A DNA stretch of 64,000 bases from Nyssa sinensis (GCA_008638375.1 CM018052.1:19513571-19577570); one strand, 5' to 3'; positions 36,201 to 50,100 are shown, numbered from the stretch's first letter. Numbers and translations: made by a program. The notes: a model not told the origin generated them from the sequence alone.

Positions 36201-39200
36201 CTATTCACTACATCTAGACATTCTATAGGGCCGTCTCATGCAAAACCCGTTGATACACAAATTGAACAGAAGCAAGAATTGAATGAAGACAATAGAGGCA
36301 CAACATTTGACATTGGCAGAATACCAAAGGTCAGTAAGGCTATCTGTGAATCACACAAATATCCAGATATCGCTTATGCACATACTGTTTTACGCCAATT
36401 TATACATGCACCTTGTGAATCTCACATAGAGGCAGTCTTTTGTTTCTTTTTCTTTTTTTTGGGGGTGGTTAAGTACGTGGAGGCAGTTTACTGCATTCTC
36501 TGATGCATTTGTTTGCAAGAGATAATCACTTGAGAGCCATGCAGATTAGGCTGGATCAATTACAGATTCTAAGACACTAGCATATTCAAATTTTGTGAGA
36601 GGAATTTTCGTGGCTGCTAGGTCAAGAGCAGAGGCAGAATCAGGCCCATGGTGTGAGGGTTGTCTAAGTCACTTTAGTGAAAGACCTTGTCAAAGGAACT
36701 TGGTTTTGACTCGGGAAAATCAATGAGAACAAAACGTGAAGGCTTTTAACATAGCTCACAATAACCCAATGCAAAAGACAAACTTGTAGTAGGGGAAGTT
36801 AAATACAAGTTTGGTGGGTACTCTGTGGAGTCTGGTGACCAACTTGAAGTTGTGTTACTAAAGACAGCAAGTAGAATCATCCCATTCTTAGCAATCTGGG
36901 CATAATCATTACATCAGCTTGAGGGGGAGTGTGAGAATTATCTACAAAGTTGAAGTGTCACATGTTAGTGAAGTTATGGGAATCAAGTGTTTGTGACACC
37001 ATTTTTGTAATTATATTAAATCTGATACGGCATGAATTACATTATTCTTTCATGCACATAAGAGAGAAACCAAACTTCTCTGCATTCTTTTCTCTCCATT
37101 TTTACTACATTTTTTTATGCAAATTATCTAAACACCAATGAGATGGTTTGCTATGAAGCACGGACACCCTATTTTGCCTCCCGTATCCATGTCGGACACG
37201 CGAAAAAAGTATCTAATTTTTCTGAATTTCGGACACGTCCCCAACACGTTTTTGGAATTTTTGTTTTTTTTTTTTTTTTGGGGATTTTTTTTTTAATTTT
37301 TCTCTTTTTCTTTTCCACTATTTTTTTTTTTTATACACACACAAATATATATATAATAGTTAACAAATTTGTTTTGAAATTTGAATCATGAATGTTGATT
37401 ATTAAATAAAATTCTTAAATTTTTATTCATCGACCTTTTTTATATATTAATAATATTTACGTGATCTGCATATTTGTATGCCAATTTTGATTGAAAAAAT
37501 ATTAAAATTTTATTATATAGCCATATAATAAATAGAAAAATATATATATTAAATGTGTCATCAACGTATCCGTGTCCTACTTTTTTGAAAAATGCTGTGT
37601 CCGCGTCATATCCATGTCCTGTGTCCGTACCTGTGCTTCTTAGATGGTTTGTAAAGAACTCCTTAGTTACTTTTTTTCCCCTAAATTTTTAAAACTATGA
37701 GAATTCTATTGGAAGTTTCATACAAATCTAAAATCTTGTAATTTTTTATTAATCAACATTTAATTTGATTAGATTAAAAGCATACGATAAATTAAGGTTA
37801 TTTTCTTAAAGGAACATGAATAATAGAATTACATTAGAACTTCGTATTGAATATGGATAACAGGGAAAAATATTCTTTTTTCTTTTTTGTGTTAAACAAG
37901 AAATACCTAGATATAGGATTTTGGGTAAATTATACCGACCTTCCCTGAGGTAAGACGATATTACACATGGACCCTTGTGTTTTGAGAACATATATTAATA
38001 AATATGTAAAATTACATTATACCCTCATTCTTATCAGTAAATCACAACCCTCTTTCTTCTATTTGCAAAACCTTTATTTTCTCTCTTTTAAAAGCTTAAG
38101 TTGTTAGAGAGAGTGTAACTTTATTATTATGTTCTCTAATACGCCACCTCACATGCGGCCAGTCTGAACCTACAAGTGCATCAATTCATTTATGAGGGAG
38201 ACGATGAGGTTTGAACATAAGACCTTTTGCCTACTCTGATACCATATTAAATCACCAATTCAACTAAAAACTTAAGTTGTTAGACAGGATGTAACTTTAT
38301 ACACATTGTCTATCATCAATTAAATTGTTGAAACTAACAAGAAGCTCAAGGGGAGGTATTGTTAGGGAAGAAAAGAAGGGGAAAAGTGGGTGGTGTTCAC
38401 GTGAATTTCAAGTGAGGCTAGGCACTTGAAAAACTTAATGTTGGAACTAAATCTTCACAGTTGTACTCTATGCCTTTTTGTGCTTTTAATTTTTTTGGGT
38501 TACTTGGAGAATCGAATTATATATTTCATGGTAGTATGATGTATTGTCTTTCATGATTGAATCTTTTCTACTCCATCATCATTTATCAAACACCTGAAAA
38601 TATCTATAACTTGTTCGGTAGCCAAGTTAGTTCTCACGCCCAGAATGTAAATATCAAGGTACCTTGTGCAAATGCCCGCATTTACAACAAATGTTGGAAT
38701 CAACCCTTATGTACATATGGTGATATAACTCTACTCCTCTCCTGGTTGAAATTCCCTCGTCTTCCATTCCCAATTCCTCAATTTGTAAGTTTGATTCCTC
38801 TAAAGTCAGTATTTTCATGTTTCCTTTATATTCCGATAGCAGGTCTTATTTTTTTAAATTGAATTTTTCATTAAAAGAGAAGTTTTAATTTTATCCTTTT
38901 GTTAGGACTTTTAGTCCAAGTTTGAGTTGGCTAATATGTGTTGTCAAAACTATATTGAGTTGTAAAGTCTCCAAGTCCAAGAGAATCGGGTTCTCAAGCC
39001 TTGTGTTTACTCAAACATCAGAGCATCATGATCAAATTCAACAAAGTGCAGTGTTCACAATGGCAAACAAAGGTAATGATTTGTATACGTTGGCCTAAGA
39101 TTTATCACACACACACTTCCTGCATTCAAATGTTTTTAACATAATTTATTCAAGAGTAAAAGTGTCTAGAATTTTGGTATGTCATTGACTCGGTTTTTAA

Positions 39201-42200
39201 GTGAAAATATTTTCAGAATAATTTAGAGTCAAAAATATATCCAATGGGCAAAGCTCTCAAATTCTGCCAGCATTGTTCGAACGAGCCTAGGCTTCGTTCG
39301 AACGAGGATAACAGAGAATTCTCGTTCGCCTTTGTTAGAACGACAATTCTAGTATGTGCTCGTTCACCTTCATTTGAACGGTGATTCCAGTGAGCACAAG
39401 ATTCGACTTTGTTTGCATTCGTTCAAACAAGGTTGTTCTTTCGAACGAACTTCGACCTCATTTGAATGAGTGTATGCGACCATCAGTCTCCGAATTGGAT
39501 TAATGTTTCTAAAAACTACTTCAAACCCTATGCCTATATAATGTCTTTAATTCTTGTGGGAGAAGCACTTTTGGCTGTTGCACTTTTTCATATATTGTTC
39601 CAAAAGCTTTTTAATTGCATTCTAATGCACATACAGTTCATCCTTGGAGTACAAATTTGTGGAGTTCAAGTTTTGTGCCATCGGTAGAATTCGAGATTGC
39701 GTAGGGATTTGCAATTGTGATTGAGGAGTGTCGTTCGTGAATTCGAAGTGGTGAACCACTTCAAGAGCGGTTGAGAATTCGAGTTGGAAGAGATTCAGAT
39801 CGTGAACAAGGCTTGAAGGACTAAGTTGTTGTGTCTACATAGTCTGTAATCACCAAAACTCGCATAGTGGATTGCATATATCTAGGTCAATGCCCCGGAG
39901 TTTTCCAAAGTAGATTCAGTTGATCTGTTGCAATTTCCTCGTCAACAAATTCGATGTGCCGTCTCTCTCTTTATTGTTGCTTTATTATTATTGCTATAGT
40001 ATGTCAATGCATGCCACTTTATTTAATTGCACACACAAGAACCTAACACGTACATAATTGAAGTGACAACCTCAATCATTGAAAGCAAGTTAAAATTGGT
40101 TAAGATAATTTTTAATTTACTATATAAACATATTCCCTTTAGGTTTATTTCATACCATCTAGATATACATAGGACCTCTCACTTTTGCTCTCCTCTATAG
40201 GTTTGATTGATTTTAACCAAATGGTATATGCTTAATTTAGGTTAGCTTCCCTCTGTTTCACATAACCAAAACCACCAAGTGTAATTCATCTTCTTTTGGT
40301 GGTCGCAAGGGCAAAGACTATACTTCCTTTTCATATTACCAGTTTCGCCACTTGCCATTGTTGATCCATCGCAACATAAAGAGATTTTTTGGTGATTTGT
40401 CTAAGATGTGATGGTGGATGTGACGTTGGGCGATATGGTTGTTCCAACTTCTGGGTTTCCTTCATACTTCGACTTGAGGAAGAAGCTCATGATGATGACA
40501 AATCTCTGTGTGCGTGTTTGTGTGTATTTTTATATGTATGTGTGGATTGTCCGCAATGGAAGGAAAGCATAAGTGATGAAAGGTATGAATTACTAGTGAT
40601 GGAAGGGATGCATTAATGAGTTGACTCAGTGGGTTTGATTAACAATGGTAAAATTGACATTTTGAAAAATATGTCTGCATAATACGTTTAGTCAACTAAC
40701 GATTAACTAATGGAATGGAGGTTTCTCTTACCAACATTAAAGCATAGGAGGGGAAGCGTGTGTAATTTTACCTTTACCTTGTGGGAGGTCAATATAATTT
40801 ACCCTACGATTTTTTATCCAAATGAAGAATCTTTCATTTAAGGATATTTTAATTTGTCTAAAATTTAAGTAACTTCATTTTAAATATCTCGTACCCTTTA
40901 TTTAACCTTCTCCATGCAAATGCACTTGAAAAACAACTTCCAAATCATTTGGCCAAAACTCCAGAACGAGGATTTCTTTTTTTTACCAAGAACCGAAAGA
41001 TTTAAAGGACTAAAAATTGCATCGGCTTTCTTAATATCTTGGAACCCTCTCACATTTCCAACTTTTAACAAATTAACTGATCTAATCCTATTTGCAAGTT
41101 GAATAATGTATTGTTGGCCAAGCATGCAACATTTGAGTAAAAACAACAAAATATTGAACTCAAAAACCTTTCTTTCTTTTTTAAATTTTAAATGAGCATA
41201 TGACTCGAGGCACCATCATCAATTCAAACATATTAACCAAGCCATATTCCCACCAGATAGTTATGTGCTTCTTTTTTATAACAACAATTAAATAGATGAG
41301 TTTTTGTAGGAATCAATGAAACCCATATCAATTAACATAAAAAAAATTCACTATAGCGATGAAGATCACTTTTTCCTTTGCTCCAGACCTAAGAAGCACG
41401 GATATGGATACGGACACAGGACACGGCATTTTTTAAAAAAGTAGGACACGGATACGTTGAGAACATGTTGAATACATATATTTATATTTTTTATATAACT
41501 GTATAATAAAAATTTAATATTATTTCAATTAAAATTGGCATAAAAATACACAAATCACGTAAATATTATTAGTATATCCAAAATAATAGAAAAAAATCCA
41601 TTAAAGAAAAATTTAGGAATTTTATTTAATAATCAACATTCATGATTCAAATTTCAAAATAAATTTGTTAATTACTATATATATTTGTGTATATATAAAA
41701 AAAAATAATGGAGAAGAAGAGGAGAAAAGAGGAAAAAATCAATAATAAAAAATAAAAAAATAAAAAAATTCAAAAACGTGTCTGGGACATGTCCGAAATT
41801 CAGAAAAATTAGCCACACGTGTCCAGGACATGTTCAAGCATGTCCAAAACGAATACGTGAGGCAAAAAAGAGTGTCCGTGCTTCATGGCTCCAGAACAAT
41901 TGTTTCCCTATTTATTTCTGAAAAGTATTCTTTCCTCCATATCAGCTTGAGAAAGTGAACACTGAAAACATGAACTAATGAATATTTGAATGATAGTCGT
42001 GAACTTTAAACATGTTAAGCACCACTAAGCATTAGCTCATGTGATATCTCATCCCCTCCCAAAGAGGAGGTTAAGGGGTCAAGTCCCAAAAAAAAAAAAA
42101 AATTAAACATCTTAAGTAATTAGTTGCTCCAAACGCTTAAGTTATTAGTGAGAGTGTAACTTGAGTATTAAATCCTCCAACACACCCCTCACATGTGACC

Positions 42201-44119
42201 AAATCTCATCATGACACACATGCATCAACTATAATGGTACCGGCGAGGTATGAACCCAAGATCTTTACATACTCTAATACCATGTAAAATCAACAACTCA
42301 TCTAAAAATGTAAGTTGTTAGAGAATGGGCCAATAATGTATACCAAACTAACAAAACATATAAAGTAAGTTTCAATCAAAAAAATAGTAAAAACAAAATA
42401 ATAAGGGAAAATGACCTTCGTATTTGAGAAGTAGTAGTTTACGAGTGTTTACACTCACACAAGTAAAAAGATGCTATTTTTAGGGAAAATGAGAAAATAT
42501 GAAAGTAAGATTTCCATCAGATTGAATCATTTGAAAAATATCCCCACCAAAAACATGACGCCATTAAGGCAGAAGAAGCTAATATATGGTAGAAACTTGA
42601 TCTGAGGACAATAAAGGAAGTACCTCCTCTGGCGACACACCAGCATCTTCAAGGCTTCTCTCAATGCACGAGGAAACACCAAGTCCATCAGATCTCGGAT
42701 CTGTCATATGATAAGCATCACAATTTACCGCACCTCCTAAGTACTCAGCAATAATTGGTGCACCACGTTTCATTGCATGTTCCAAGCTCTCCATCACCTA
42801 TGAGAATACAGTAAACTGTCAACAAAAAATTCTAAGATTCATTTTGTAAGCTTCCATGTCAATACAACCAATAATAGTTCATTCAATCAAAAATTATGGA
42901 GAAAGCGAGATAGAGGGACAGAAGGCTGTTCCAGCATTCCCCATGTTAGTTAAAATTTAGAACGTGATTATGAGATGCAAATGGGATCTAGAAACCATTA
43001 GAAGTATAGAAATAACTAAATTAATTTCAAAGGGTAAAATAATGTCTCTTCCAAGTAAAGGTTATCATCTTATCTCCGCATCAGTCATCATCTACACAAT
43101 CTTTCCACGGGTCTTAATGAGCATTTTTTCCTTTGGTAAGTACATAATCAATAACAGCCTTGGCACCTTCATCTATTATCATGCTGTCAGGCACAACTGA
43201 AGGGCCAACCAGCACCTCATTGCTCATGCCCTATGAAATTTTCACATTCCTTTCAGATGCACTTTGAAGTATCAGCTTTAAGCCTAAGTTGTTGGCATCA
43301 AGCATAACTTCGGTATATCATTTTTTATTTTTTTATTTTTTGATTAGTAACTTCGGTCTTTCATTTTGTACCAGACCAATATAGAAAACTAAAAATGGAA
43401 GACTTAATTGAACTAAAACCAATAAATAAAGAGAATAATGAGTTTGGTTCCGCCTCGTAGCATTGGACCAGGAGTGAACTTACCAGTACTCCAGCACCTT
43501 CACCCATAACAAAGCCATCTCGGTCTTTGTCCCATGGCCTAGAAGCAGTTTTCGGATCATCATTTCTCTGAGACAAAGCTCTACATGCAACAAAACCTCC
43601 CAAACCAATAGGAATAATGGCAGCTTCAGTTCCGCCAGCAATCATCATATCAGCCTCACCTCGACGTATATGATTGGCAGCAGCGTAGAAGCAGTAATTG
43701 GAGGTAGCGCAAGCAGTTGAAATTGAATAGTTTGGTCCCATGAAACCAAGCTCAATTGCAAGCAAGGCAGAACCCATGTTAGTTATGGCGTAAGGTATGA
43801 AAAATGGCGTGATTTTCCTGTAACCTCTCTCTATGAGAGCTTGAACACCATCAGAGAACACTGTGAGACCGCCCATCCCTGTTCCAACAAGCACACCAGC
43901 TCGTTCTTTATCAATCTGCAAAGGAAATAAATGCTAATAATTCAGTGAGCTGTTTTTATACCTCCAAAAGGAAATTAATCAACACCAGGGCACAGTGATT
44001 TATTGAGTACAGCCAAAATCAACAACATAAAATTTAAAGGACAACAACGCTCCAATGCCTTGAGACAAAAAACTGATGTAATTTCAGAAAATCACATTGA
44101 AATAGAATTTAAGGACAAC

Positions 44120-44158
<39 letters not shown>

Positions 44159-47100
44159 GGGATAAGTTAAGGACAACACCTTGTACTAGTGGTTAATCAC
44201 AGAAATCCGAAGTGCTATATTTAGGTACCCAAATATGATGTGGTTAGTTTGGAAGATCTTTTTGTCCTTCATAGTCCTCATACAAATTGAACTTCTTTGT
44301 TTACTTTAAGAATTTCTTTTCTTTTTTTTTTTTTTTGGGAGGGGGCCATATCATAGATTTACAGAGAAAACCAAGATTGCCATAAATTTTTCACCTAAAA
44401 TGCCTCCCCCTGGGTGGGGGTTTAAAATATTGGAACCTTTATAAAACCCATCATCTCTTATATTAACTCTCAACAGTTGTTTTCTTATATTCTATTTACT
44501 TCAAGGCCCAAGATGTGAGGTTAATCAGGTAACACAAAGATTCCCCAGAGGAAGCAAACAGATTCAACAGATAATAGCGCGAGGAAAATTTTGAATAATC
44601 CTAGTTTTGCTCAAATCATTTGTCAGTTGTTCCCTATTTCCATAGACTTCCAAATTATTTGAAGACCTAAACTTGTTATAGGACTCCAATAAAGAAGAGA
44701 AATCCCTACAATTTGTGACCAACTAAAACAAATTCTTGTAGCAATTCTGATTGATCAAGGGAAAATCTAGGTTATAGGTTTTGGCTCAGTTTTGCAATAC
44801 TCTGGTGGGAACAGATAAGCAAATAAAAAGGAGTGTGGCTGGCGTAACTTGGCTCTGACAAGAATTTCTTCAAATGGGTGCTGGGAAAAAAGAAAGATGA
44901 GAGGGTAGTACAGGAACTTCGAAGCTTCTCTAATATAACAAGGGTAAGAAAGCAAAAAGCAAGAAGAATAGAGGGAGAGCTAAAAAGTGTCAAATAATTG
45001 TGTTAATGATAACATCACCAAGTCAACTGTGTTCTTCTCCCAAGAGGCCAATTCATAGGCCTTTAAAACCCAGAAAAACATCAAACTACCTTCGACAATT
45101 AACAGTACCCAATAAAGACCCCAAAAAAAAAGAGAGAGAGCCCAAATTCCATTCTCCGAACTTCTAAACTTGAAAAAAAATATTACGGCGAGAATCTTTC
45201 AAAAACAAATCCTACTATCACATAATCAACTAAAGTTAATAAACTCCCATGAAATATTATGTGTGGGACCAGCATCAAATGGTATAAAATATAAATCAAT
45301 GGCACATGCAAGGCAATCTACCAAGTCAGCAGATCAATACTAATTCATTGTCCCTTCGATTTTGCAATGTATTTTCTGCTTCTCCCAATGAGGATAGGTT
45401 TGATCGCTCCTTCAATCAGGTAAGGATGTGTTTACTCTAAGGTTCTCCAAGGCACAGACCAAAAGCGCATGATTCTCTTTTTCTCTTTGTATGAGCTTTA
45501 TTCTCCTGTGTTTAGTAGAGATATGTAACATGGAATTAAAAATCCCTTTTGAAGCTTTCAAGGATTTCTTGGACTTGAAAAGACCAAGCCAGCTACCACA
45601 CGAACCACATGTGAAGAAGATTTTTCTGAAACAAAGGAATCTCTTACCCAGTACAGAAATAAATTTTGAGCAGAAAAGTAAAGACTAGGATGTCAAAACC
45701 ACTAATCAAATCCACAGCCATAAGGATAAGAAAAAATAGTTGAATATAGCTTGATTATCTCCTACGTTCTTATCCCAATTATCTGGGGTCGACTACACGT
45801 ATCTTGTCTAGCCATTCGGCCCTATTTATTTTCTTGGTTAGATTACAAAATGTTTATATCTTTTTTTACTATATCCTCCAAAGCTACTTTTGATCACCAA
45901 TGTCCCTTAGGCTAACCCATGATATGAACCATGTCACTCTTTGTTACCGACATTCAATGGTCCTACTTTCCTTTTCTCTCCTTTAATTATGAAGAGAAAT
46001 CCCTCCTATGAATGCCCGAGCATTGATCTAAATAGAGAAATTTTATGAATTGCAAAAATAAAAATAAAGGTAAATCATTCAATTTCACTAATCAGAAATC
46101 CAATGAACTCTTGGTCCACAAATTCTTTAGCTGAAGCATCTCACCTAATGATATCTAGGTCACTTCTCTTTCAACCACCACATCCTGCGAGCTGTTGAAT
46201 CCTTACGCTATTCTTTCTTTTTTTTGATAAGTAAAATAATTTCATTAATAGGCACACCAAGGGGTGCACCCAAGTACAAAAAGAGTATACAAAACAAGCT
46301 ATTCTCCCATTCTCATGGAATCTATAAAGGCTACAAAGAATCAATAGACAAAAAAGAGCTCCCCGTAATCCAAAAATAAAGAGAGCTCAAAAATAATGCT
46401 TTCACGGTCAAAATGGGAGACTCGACTCCTTCAAAAACTCTATTGTTTCTCTCCCTCCGGATGGTCCACCAAATGCATAGCAAGGCCATACGCTAGACTC
46501 TCCTCAATCTCCTACCAAAAGATCTACCCCTCCAAGAGGCTAATACCTCCAAGGTGGAATGCCGCATAACCCCAAAAATCCCAAACAAACCCAACAAAAG
46601 AGACCATATAGACCAGGAGAAGGAACAATGAATGAGGAGATGATCAACCATTTCCTCACTACATTGCATAAGCAACACCAATTCACCACCACCTAACCTC
46701 TTTTTCTAAGGTTTACATAGTCAGGATTTTCCCCCAAGCCGCGGTCCAAGCAAAGAATGCCACCTTACAAGCAGCTTTAGATTTCTAAACTACCTTCCAA
46801 GGAAATTGTTGGCCCCTATCCTGAGAAGTAACAAATAGAATGATTTGACCGAGAAAGCACCCTCCCTGTGTAGGAATTGCCTATTGTAGAAAATATTGAA
46901 AAAATCCAACGTCTCATCCAACTCCCAATCCTATATATCACTACAAAAATGAACATCCAAGTGGAATCTCTTGGATCCCTACTAATCAGCCACCCTATCA
47001 TGCATCCCCTGAATAACCTTGTAAAAGCAAATCAAAGCTGCCCCCTATCACTTCAGGGGTCATACCAAAATCTCGTTCTCGCCCCATTGCCTACTCGCCA

Positions 47101-50100
47101 TTTGATATGTTTAGAGAATTCATCCCGCCATTTCCTAATGCTCTTCCATACTCCAACTCTATGCGAAATTCGCACTTCCTTTGACCAGCAGTCGCCAGAA
47201 TCAATCCCAGACTTCTTTTCTATGAAGTACGGGCACTCTGTTTTGGTTAACGTATCCGTATCGGATATGGACACATTCAATCACATGTCGGACAAGCAAA
47301 AAAAAAGTGTCCAAATTTTCTCAATTCGAACACATCCCGAACACGTTAGGGAGATGTTAGGACCAATGTTTTAAAAACCGGGACCGGCCGGTCCAGGTTC
47401 CTTTCTGGAAAAGTAGCCAAAACAGTTCTAATCTAAAAACTACTCATTTTAAAGAAAACTAGAAGTACTACCCGTTGAACTGTCAGGTCCATTGAACCAT
47501 AACTGGTTTTGTAGCACTGCCCAATTCACCTAAAGTATAAAAGCCATATCCCAACACTCACATTTTGATTTCATTAAAAACCCTCCCCAACGGCTTCTGC
47601 ACCTCTCCCGTTAATCGCTACTCTCTCACTTGTCTATGGTATTTAAGTTTTCCCGACAGACGGCGACGGGATGGTGAGTTTTCGTGTTCGGGAGTTGGCA
47701 TTCCAGGATCCAAGCATTAAAGACTTAGTCTTTGTTGGAAATTAGATTAAGTTTGTTATGTTTTTAAATTCAAATTTTAGTTGTAACAGTCCTAAGAATA
47801 GGCAAAAAATTAGGAGAAGTTGTTGACTTCTCTTGTATAAATATTTTCTTTTGAGTGAAATAAAGATATAACTCTTTTTAGCATCTTCAAATACTACAAT
47901 TATCAAAACCTCTTCTTGCTCTTTCTTACATTGCTGCCATTTTAAATCATTTTTTTATCCAAGTGGTATCAAAGCCTTAGTTGGTCTTACAGTACCTTTG
48001 TTTTTTTGAGAAAAAACTTGTTTTTTGAGAGAAAACCTAGAGAGTTCACTTAAAAAACCTTATCCTAATTTAAACCTTACTTTAAAAAATGGCTAGCAGC
48101 AACCTTTCTCTTACTGCTCCTCAAGTCTTCACTGGTGAACACTGTCAGATTTGATCAGTGAAGATGCAGTCTTACTTGGAAGCCTACGATCTCTAGGAAA
48201 TTGTAGCTGAAGATAGGCCATTGGCTCCATTACCTAGAGATCCTACCTTGGCACAAATCAAAACACATACTGAGGAAAAAACCAAAAGGTATAAAGCTAA
48301 AACTCTTATTCAAAATTCTATGGCAGATTCAATTTTTTCCAGGATCATGACATGCAAGTCTGCAAAAGAAGCTTGGGACAAGCTTAAAATGGAGTACCAA
48401 GGAAGTGATAGAACCGGACAGATGCAAGTGTTAAACCCGAAAAGGGACTTTGAAGCTCTAAGCATGCAAGAGGATGAAACTATTACTAAATATTTTGACA
48501 GGATTGCTTTGATTGTTAATAAAATCAGGTTGCTTGGTGAAGATTTTCTTGACAGCAGGATTGTGGAAAAGGTTCTGTGACACTTCCTGAGAGGTTTGAG
48601 TCTAAAATCTCCTCTCTAGAAGAGTCCAAGGATCTCTCTACTATTTCTCTTGCAGAACTAATGAGTGCTCTTTAAGCACAAGAGCAGAAGAGGGCTCTAA
48701 GATAAGACAGGATCGCAGAAGGTGCCTTTCAAATGTAGAATCAGCAATCTGACAAAGGAAAAAAACAGTTCAGTAAGAAGAAAAGCAAGAATGAAGAGCA
48801 GAGCTTTAAAGAAGGGTCCAAACAGAAGAAATATCCAACCTGCACACATTCCAAGAAGACCACACATTTGGAGAAGTACTGCTCCTGATGCAATGTGTGG
48901 CAACTGCAAACAACTTGGGCACATTACCAAAGTGTGCAAATACAAGAACAAAGGTCCTCAATCTCAGCAAGCACAGGTGGTAGATGCAGATCCACGGGAG
49001 GAGCAACTTTTTGCAGCATCCTGTTTCTCAAGCTATGACTTTTGTAACACATGACTTATTGATAGTGGATGCACACACCACATGTGCCACAATGCTGCAA
49101 TGTTCAGAGACCTTCATGAAACCTATAGCTCTAAGGTGAAGATTGGCAATGGTGAATATGTGAAAGTCAAAGGAAGAGGCACAGCTGCTGTCAAAACAAC
49201 CTCAGGTATCAAACTCATTCCTAATGTGTTATTTGTACCTGACATCAGTCAGAATCTATTGAGTGTAGGTCAGATGCTTGAGAAGGAATATTCTCTACAA
49301 TTCAAAGACAACCAATGCAATATCTTTGATTCCTCTAGAGCAAAATTGGTATGTGTGAAGATGAGAAGCAAAAGTTTTTCTGTCAATTGGGAGCAAGCTG
49401 TTGAACATGCTTATGCTGGCATCACTTAAAGCGTTTCAAACTTGTGGCACAGAAGGTTTGGAAACTATAAACAAAGGAGTTTAGTAGACCTGAAAAAGCA
49501 TGAGCTGGTTGAAAACATGCCTGAAATCTCTGATAAGGCTCAAATCTGTGAGACTTGTCAACAAGGCAAACAAGTAAAGTTGCCATCCAAGAAGCACGGA
49601 CACTCTATTTTGGTTCACGTGTCCGTGTCAGACGTGTCGGCCAGGGATACTCTCAAACATTTCCTAGACACGTGTCCAAACACTTGAATCATAGATGTTG
49701 ATGATTAAATGAAGAAATTCTTTAATTTTTATTTAATGACTTTATTATTTTAATATCTTAAAAATATTTTTTAAATTTGTATGTTTTTATGCCAAGTTTA
49801 ATTGAAATAATATTAGATTTTTATTATATGATCATATAAAGAATATAAAAAAATTATATATATTCAACGCGTCCGTATCCTACTTTTTTGAGAAATAACG
49901 TGTTTGCGTGTTCGTGTCGTATCCGTGTCCCGTGTCCGTATTCGTGCCTCTTAGGTTGCCATTCCCAAAGAATCAAGCTTGGAGAGCCATTGAGAAGCTT
50001 CAACTCATCCACACTGATGTGTGTGGCCCCATGAACACAACTTCTCTGAGTGGTAACAAATACTTCATTCTCTTTATAGATGACTATAGCAGAAGGCGTT

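Larger units (their letters stand above)
28867..36238 (+). mobile_element. Copia element B (Sirevirus-like), 7.4 kb, pol deleted
   Basis: LTRs at 28867-30244 and 34748-36238 both start TGTTAGGA and share the end CTATAGGGCCGTCT. The flanks TGCAG (28862-28866) and TGCAA (36239-36243) form a 5-bp target duplication with one mismatch. A primer-site-like TAGTATCAGAGG follows the left LTR, and a purine tract AAAGGGAGGG precedes the right one. The interior has gag remains (30300-33050) and ends the coding part at a protease-like DSVCSRH motif near 33030; no integrase or reverse transcriptase follows. Long LTRs, a long non-coding 3' part and GGGGGAG tracts suggest the Sirevirus lineage. It inserted into Copia D in KAS I intron 3 and is itself host to a TRIM. 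Confidence 0.82.
28797..37140 (+). mobile_element. 5'-truncated Copia element D, split by insertion of Copia B
   Basis: 28797-28866 encodes a decayed reverse-transcriptase piece ([17 protein letters not shown]). The same protein resumes at 36239-36500 with [40 protein letters not shown] and HIEAV, then RNase H traces (DWAGSITD). A purine tract GAGGGGGAG at about 36920-36928 precedes a 3' LTR starting TGTGAGAATTATC. Between the two halves sits Copia B (28867-36238), so D is the older host. It is in KAS I intron 3, antisense to KAS I. Confidence 0.75.
37923..40804. mobile_element. Family G MULE-like element carrying a solo LTR
   Basis: The left end GGGTAAATTATACCGACC and the right end GGTCAATATAATTTACCC are inverted repeats. 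The flanks TAGGATTTT (37914-37922) and TACGATTTT (40805-40813) form a 9-bp target duplication with one mismatch. A 1.28-kb solo LTR (38900-40181) and a TRIM-like remnant (about 38095-38330) are nested inside. No transposase was found. Confidence 0.75.

Noticed and set aside
36168..36503. 111-codon frame as a host gene
   Set aside because: It begins in the Copia B LTR and continues into Copia D reverse transcriptase; a chance fusion across an insertion border.
43361..43921. KAS-like open frame as a separate short gene
   Set aside because: It is KAS I exon 2; splice sites and phase join it to exons at 55432 and 42797, giving the standard full-length enzyme.
48697..49054. Overlapping open frames on both strands near 48.7-49.0 kb
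   Set aside because: They are frame shadows of the Copia C gag zinc-knuckle region.
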